Source of the DNA: Armatimonadota bacterium
Lineage (GTDB): Bacteria; Armatimonadota; Zipacnadia; Zipacnadales; FEN-943
DNA: 9,629 bases
Assembly: GCA_029777735.1 (NCBI GenBank)
Contig: JAKORR010000021.1
Span: 1 to 9,629, forward strand
Direction of reading: 5' to 3'
How positions within the stretch are numbered: the first letter of the stretch is position 1; each line of letters begins with the position of its first letter. Positions 6,594-9,629 of the stretch are shown here, piece by piece. Under the pieces are notes generated by a model that had not been told where the DNA came from, did not search any database, and saw only the letters and a program-made list of their open reading frames with translations. Made by a program: the position numbers and the translations under genes.

Positions 6594-8174
6594 TCAGCCC
6601 TTCGCGGCAGTCAACATCTCCCCCAGCATGCGGCGAACGTCCTCGAACTTAGTTGGGTCAGTCTCGTAACGCACCAACTCGGGCGCTATCTGGTGCACGA
6701 TGACGTCCACAGTCTGTTGATCCAACACGCGCCTCGCCAGTACCAGATATTCATAGTCCTCCAGGCCGTCGCGGATGCACTCCAGACGTACGGAGGTGAC
6801 AGGGCCCTTGATGCCGTACCTGGCGCCCGGATAGAACAACGAACCATCACCGTAGATGCTTGGGTTGATGTCCTTCACCGTGGCGATGTCTTCCCAGGGG
6901 TCTTTCGTGCTGGCCGGATTCCAGTAGGTCGTGGACCAGTACAGCAGGCCCGTGATGTCGTAGCGATACATTTGCCACATTAGCAGCCGGTGCTGCAAGG
7001 CAGCCATGTTGACGAAGAAGTTGCAGAAGGGGTGCCCAGGGCCACAGCACACGTACCACCAGGCCTCCTCTCCCTTCTTCTGTCGCTCGCGCATGAGCTG
7101 CTGGATCTCGGGCTTGGAGTAATAGCCTGTGTTGCAGCACCAGATGTCTAGATAGCCTACAAGCTCGTCGAAGGGCGTGAGTTTGTCATCCCAGTCAGGC
7201 CCGCGGAAGAAGGGCGAGCACACCTTCAGGCCCGGCGAGAGGGTGTGGACGTGGGCGGCGCGTCTCTTGAGCGTGGTGTACTGGTCCCGGTTGACAGGTT
7301 CGTCGAGTGGGTAGATCCAGGCCTTGTGCGCAACGCCTAAGGCCCGCAGGTAACTCCACTCTTCGCGCATCCTATCCTCCTCGTCGGTGTAGGAAACGGT
7401 GAAGGCGTTCACGCGCTCATCGCGCAGGTAGGGCACCGCGCGGGAGTCCATCAGGCCATAGGGCAGAGAGTAGGCACAGACACGGTGTTCGAGCAGCTCG
7501 TCGTAATAGCGACGGTACAGCTCGTCGTACTCGGGTGTGCCTGTCTTGACGCCGTGCTGCTGGGCGATGTAGCTGCCGGAGATACCGAAGGCCGTGCGGG
7601 CATGCGTCCTCCTCGGGAGCCGGAAGGGCCACAGTGTCACGTGCAGTGGGGCCATGATGAAGGGTCCGTTGGTTTCCTGGACGAGCCCGCCTACCAGCCC
7701 GAAGGCGCCTACCACCACCCGGAGTTTGTAGGCCCCTGGAGACGCATCCTCGGGCACTCGCAGACGGACCCAGACGGCCTTGGTCTCGCCTGCCTTGAGA
7801 TCCACGCAGGCCACTTGGCCGTCCAAGGCCAGAGGTACCAGCGGATCTGGGAAGCAGGCATGCCTCCGATCCGCGGGCGTAGGCACGTATTTGACCTCGA
7901 ACAGCTCGATACAGTTCGGGGCGAGGCGGCGTGTGGGTGACCAAGGCAGAACGGCGACCCTAAGCCTAGGCACGTCCTGCTCGGCACGTAGCACTAACTG
8001 GATAGCTTCATACTCCCCGAGAGCTGCACAAAGGCGGCCTGGATGGGGCTGCTGTGGCCGAGGAGTGTCCGGATGAACCTTCTCGGTGGCCGGCGCGAAC
8101 CAATATTCGACGGGGACGGACACGCCGGGTGCGACGGCAACGGCCGCAAGTAGTGCCAGAACGCTGCCAAGCAT
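6594..8174 (-). CDS. Secreted GH123/DUF4091-like glycoside hydrolase family protein
   Basis: A 526-residue protein. Residues 1-15 (MLGSVLALLAAVAVA) are a short hydrophobic export-type leader, though without a basic residue before the core. An N-terminal beta-sandwich-like part runs to about residue 200 (for example CVDLKAGETKAVWVRLRVPE, typical of GH123 N-terminal domains). The catalytic-barrel part carries WIYPLDEPV with D291-E292, matching the Asp-Glu pair that GH123 N-acetyl-beta-galactosaminidases use for substrate-assisted catalysis. Near the C-terminus are LLYWSTTYWN and DGLEDYEYL (469-477), hallmarks of DUF4091. Several cysteines cluster (CC in DIWCCNT and YVCCGPGHPFC). The likely role is cleavage of amino-sugar glycans outside the cytoplasm; the substrate cannot be told from sequence, and many DUF4091 proteins are uncharacterised. 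The start is set by the strong GGAGGTGA site; the frame stays open upstream to 8426 but that part overlaps the kinase gene. Convergent with the operon, divergent from the kinase. Confidence 0.83.
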   Translation of the reverse strand: MLGSVLALLAAVAVAPGVSVPVEYWFAPATEKVHPDTPRPQQPHPGRLCAALGEYEAIQLVLRAEQDVPRLRVAVLPWSPTRRLAPNCIELFEVKYVPTPADRRHACFPDPLVPLALDGQVACVDLKAGETKAVWVRLRVPEDASPGAYKLRVVVGAFGLVGGLVQETNGPFIMAPLHVTLWPFRLPRRTHARTAFGISGSYIAQQHGVKTGTPEYDELYRRYYDELLEHRVCAYSLPYGLMDSRAVPYLRDERVNAFTVSYTDEEDRMREEWSYLRALGVAHKAWIYPLDEPVNRDQYTTLKRRAAHVHTLSPGLKVCSPFFRGPDWDDKLTPFDELVGYLDIWCCNTGYYSKPEIQQLMRERQKKGEEAWWYVCCGPGHPFCNFFVNMAALQHRLLMWQMYRYDITGLLYWSTTYWNPASTKDPWEDIATVKDINPSIYGDGSLFYPGARYGIKGPVTSVRLECIRDGLEDYEYLVLARRVLDQQTVDVIVHQIAPELVRYETDPTKFEDVRRMLGEMLTAAKG

Positions 8175-8179
8175 AGCAC

Positions 8180-8187
8180 TCACCTCC
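8180..8187 (-). promoter_or_regulatory. Shine-Dalgarno site deciding the GH123-like start
   Basis: The minus strand reads GGAGGTGA, with its GGAGGT core seven bases before the ATG at 8174. This site, together with the hydrophobic leader that directly follows the ATG, argues against the longer frame that begins at 8426. Confidence 0.75.
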
Positions 8188-8236
8188 CTGACAACATGCT
8201 CTAATTGTTCTGCGATCTTTAAATTTCCTGGCGTGA

Positions 8237-8248
8237 AGGAACGTTCCT
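8237..8248. promoter_or_regulatory. Perfect 12-base palindrome in a divergent promoter region
   Basis: AGGAACGTTCCT is its own reverse complement. It lies in the 102-base gap between the leftward GH123-like gene and the rightward kinase gene, 63 bases before the former's start and 29 before the latter's. The position and symmetry suit a dimeric regulator's operator; a role is inferred only. No clear -35/-10 pair was found in the gap on either strand. Confidence 0.4.
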
Positions 8249-8276
8249 CTTGGCGGACGCTCGGAGGAAGGCCGCT

Positions 8277-9629
8277 ATGAAGCTGGTAGTGTTGAACGGA
8301 GACAAGGCCAACTGTGAGTTTCCACTCGAAGGCTCCGAGTTGGTTTTGGGCCGGCGGAACGACAACGCCATTGTTCTTCCCGCGGACCGACGGATCTCGC
8401 GAGTACATGCCCGGGTCTTTGAGCATGACGGCGCTTGGTATATCGAGGACCTGGGATCGGCCAATGGCACCTACGTCAACGACCGGCGCGTCTACACTCC
8501 GGTGCGCCTACGGCTGGGCGACAGGATCCGCGTGGGCCGGACCTGGCTCGAAGTGCTGCCCGAGGTAGCGACGTCCCAGGAACGTGAGGCCGCCAAGGTC
8601 GTTTCGCTCCTCGAACATGAGAATCACGCCGAGCAGCCTTTAGACGACAACATTGTACTGCAGATGAGTGCGGCGGCCGCGGTGCCCGAGAAAGCCGATG
8701 CCGAGAAGCTGCGCCGGCAATTGCTGATACTCACCCAGGTTGCCGAGACCCTCGGCAGTACCCTAGACTTCGACCAACTGCTCGGCCGGGTGTTGGACTA
8801 TGTCCTCGAAGTCGTGCCCGCCGAGCGCGGCCTCATTCTTCTGCGCAACGCTGAGGACGAGCTGACCCCAATGGTGGTGCGCATCAGGGGCGGTGGTGAG
8901 GACACACAGGTCGCCATCAGCACGCGGATGGTTGAGCGGGCCCTGCGCGATGCTGTGAGCATTCTTACTGAGGATGCTCTCAGCGACCAGCGGTTCCGCG
9001 ACGCCAGTAGTATCAATGAGTTGCGCATAAGGTCGGCCATCTGCACTCCCTTGATCCACCGGGGCGAGCCCTTGGGCGCCATCTACCTCGACACGACTTC
9101 CGATACGGAGATCTTCAGCTACGACGCTGTGGAGCTGCTCAACTCCATCGCGCCTCAGGCCGCGTCGTCCATCGCCAACGCCAAGCTGTACAGCCAAGTG
9201 CGTCAGGCTTACGACGAGCTCAGCCAAGCACAGGAACAACTCCTGCGGACCGAGAAGTTGTCCAGTATAGGGACACTGGCGGCGGCTATAGGGCATGATA
9301 TGGGCAACATCCTCGGCCCGATGAGCATACTGGCGGAGCGCCTAGCAAGGAAGGGAGAACTGGACGAGCAGAGCCGCGAGATACTGCTGCAGCAGGTGAG
9401 ACGGCTGAACACGCTCTTGCGACGACTGCTGTCGCTGGCTCGGCCGCAGGCAACCGAGAAGAAACCTGTCGACGTCAACGAGGTAGTGGACGTCATTGCA
9501 GGCCTGGTGACGACCGAGGCCCGACATCGCGGGCTTGAACTACGCGAAGATCTATCCGAGGGCCTGCCGCTGGTGGAGGCCGATGCAAGTCAGCTCGAGC
9601 AGGCGCTGCTGAACCTGGTCATCAATGCA
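8277..9629 (+). CDS. FHA-GAF sensor histidine kinase (partial, C-terminus off the right edge)
   Basis: The frame is open for 451 codons to the window edge. Residues 1-95 are an FHA domain, which binds phosphothreonine peptides: LGRRNDN at 24-30, SRVHAR at 41-46 and GSANGTYVN at 60-68 supply the conserved G-R, S-x-x-H and N-G-x-x-x-N positions. A linker leads to a GAF domain at about 145-300 (GSTLDFDQLLGRVLDYVLEV, then CTPLIHRGEPLGAIYLDT). A probable coiled coil at 305-330 follows, then the dimerisation and phosphotransfer segment with H340 in AAAIGHDMGN. The ATPase domain has begun, and the window stops at its N-box (LLNLVINA). It is a soluble cytosolic kinase without membrane segments, so its signal is intracellular or comes from a phosphorylated partner. 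The ATG has GGAGG nine bases upstream. A partner response regulator may lie to the right. It is divergent from the GH123-like gene, so co-regulation is possible. Confidence 0.88.
   Translation, partial: MKLVVLNGDKANCEFPLEGSELVLGRRNDNAIVLPADRRISRVHARVFEHDGAWYIEDLGSANGTYVNDRRVYTPVRLRLGDRIRVGRTWLEVLPEVATSQEREAAKVVSLLEHENHAEQPLDDNIVLQMSAAAAVPEKADAEKLRRQLLILTQVAETLGSTLDFDQLLGRVLDYVLEVVPAERGLILLRNAEDELTPMVVRIRGGGEDTQVAISTRMVERALRDAVSILTEDALSDQRFRDASSINELRIRSAICTPLIHRGEPLGAIYLDTTSDTEIFSYDAVELLNSIAPQAASSIANAKLYSQVRQAYDELSQAQEQLLRTEKLSSIGTLAAAIGHDMGNILGPMSILAERLARKGELDEQSREILLQQVRRLNTLLRRLLSLARPQATEKKPVDVNEVVDVIAGLVTTEARHRGLELREDLSEGLPLVEADASQLEQALLNLVINA

Noticed and set aside
8175..8426. N-terminal extension of the GH123-like frame (84 extra residues)
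   Set aside because: It overlaps the start of the kinase gene on the other strand, and the strong Shine-Dalgarno plus hydrophobic leader place the start at 8174.
8763..9296. Minus-strand 177-codon frame within the kinase gene
   Set aside because: It is antisense to the GAF and H-box coding region, which is clearly the real frame.

Overview
The window looks like part of a chromosome from a GC-rich diderm bacterium. The outer-membrane argument comes from a divergently transcribed pair of LptC-like and LptA/OstA-like genes at the left end, which belong to lipopolysaccharide transport. Strong Shine-Dalgarno sites precede nearly every gene, several genes start with GTG, and the mix of a GH123/DUF4091-type secreted protein, an FHA-GAF histidine kinase and a split glutamate synthase fits environmental lineages such as Armatimonadota, Planctomycetes/Verrucomicrobia-type groups or related candidate phyla. 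The lineage assignment is an inference and cannot be fixed from this sequence alone.

Layout. (1) Positions 1-1129, minus strand: lptC-like gene followed by an lptA/OstA-like gene that runs off the left edge. (2) 1130-1455: a 326-base divergent intergenic region with a plausible sigma70-type promoter for the rightward operon and a possible 11-codon leader ORF. (3) 1456-6452, plus strand: a four-gene operon encoding an HdrB-HdrC-like fusion protein, a class II glutamine amidotransferase, an FMN-dependent glutamate synthase core with a built-in two-cluster ferredoxin domain, and a GXGXG-domain protein. A candidate intrinsic terminator follows at 6497-6525. (4) 6594-8174, minus strand: a secreted GH123/DUF4091-like protein, convergent with the operon. 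(5) 8175-8276: a short divergent intergenic region with a perfect 12-base palindrome. (6) 8277-9629, plus strand: an FHA-GAF-histidine kinase that runs off the right edge.

The central observation is region 3. The last three genes are the three functional parts of the large glutamate synthase subunit, made as separate proteins. No gene for the usual NAD(P)H-oxidising small subunit (GltD) is in the window. In its place, at the head of the operon, is a protein with all ten cysteines expected for two HdrB-type non-cubane iron-sulfur clusters plus eight more for two [4Fe-4S] clusters. Its domain order (CCG domains first, ferredoxin domain last) is the reverse of HdrD/GlpC-type fusions. The simplest inference is that this Hdr-like protein passes electrons to, or receives them from, the ferredoxin domain of the FMN subunit, which would make this a glutamate synthase (or a related amidotransferase-coupled synthase) with an unusual, non-pyridine-nucleotide redox partner. 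The two flanking units (LPS transport; glycosidase/kinase) appear functionally unrelated to the operon.
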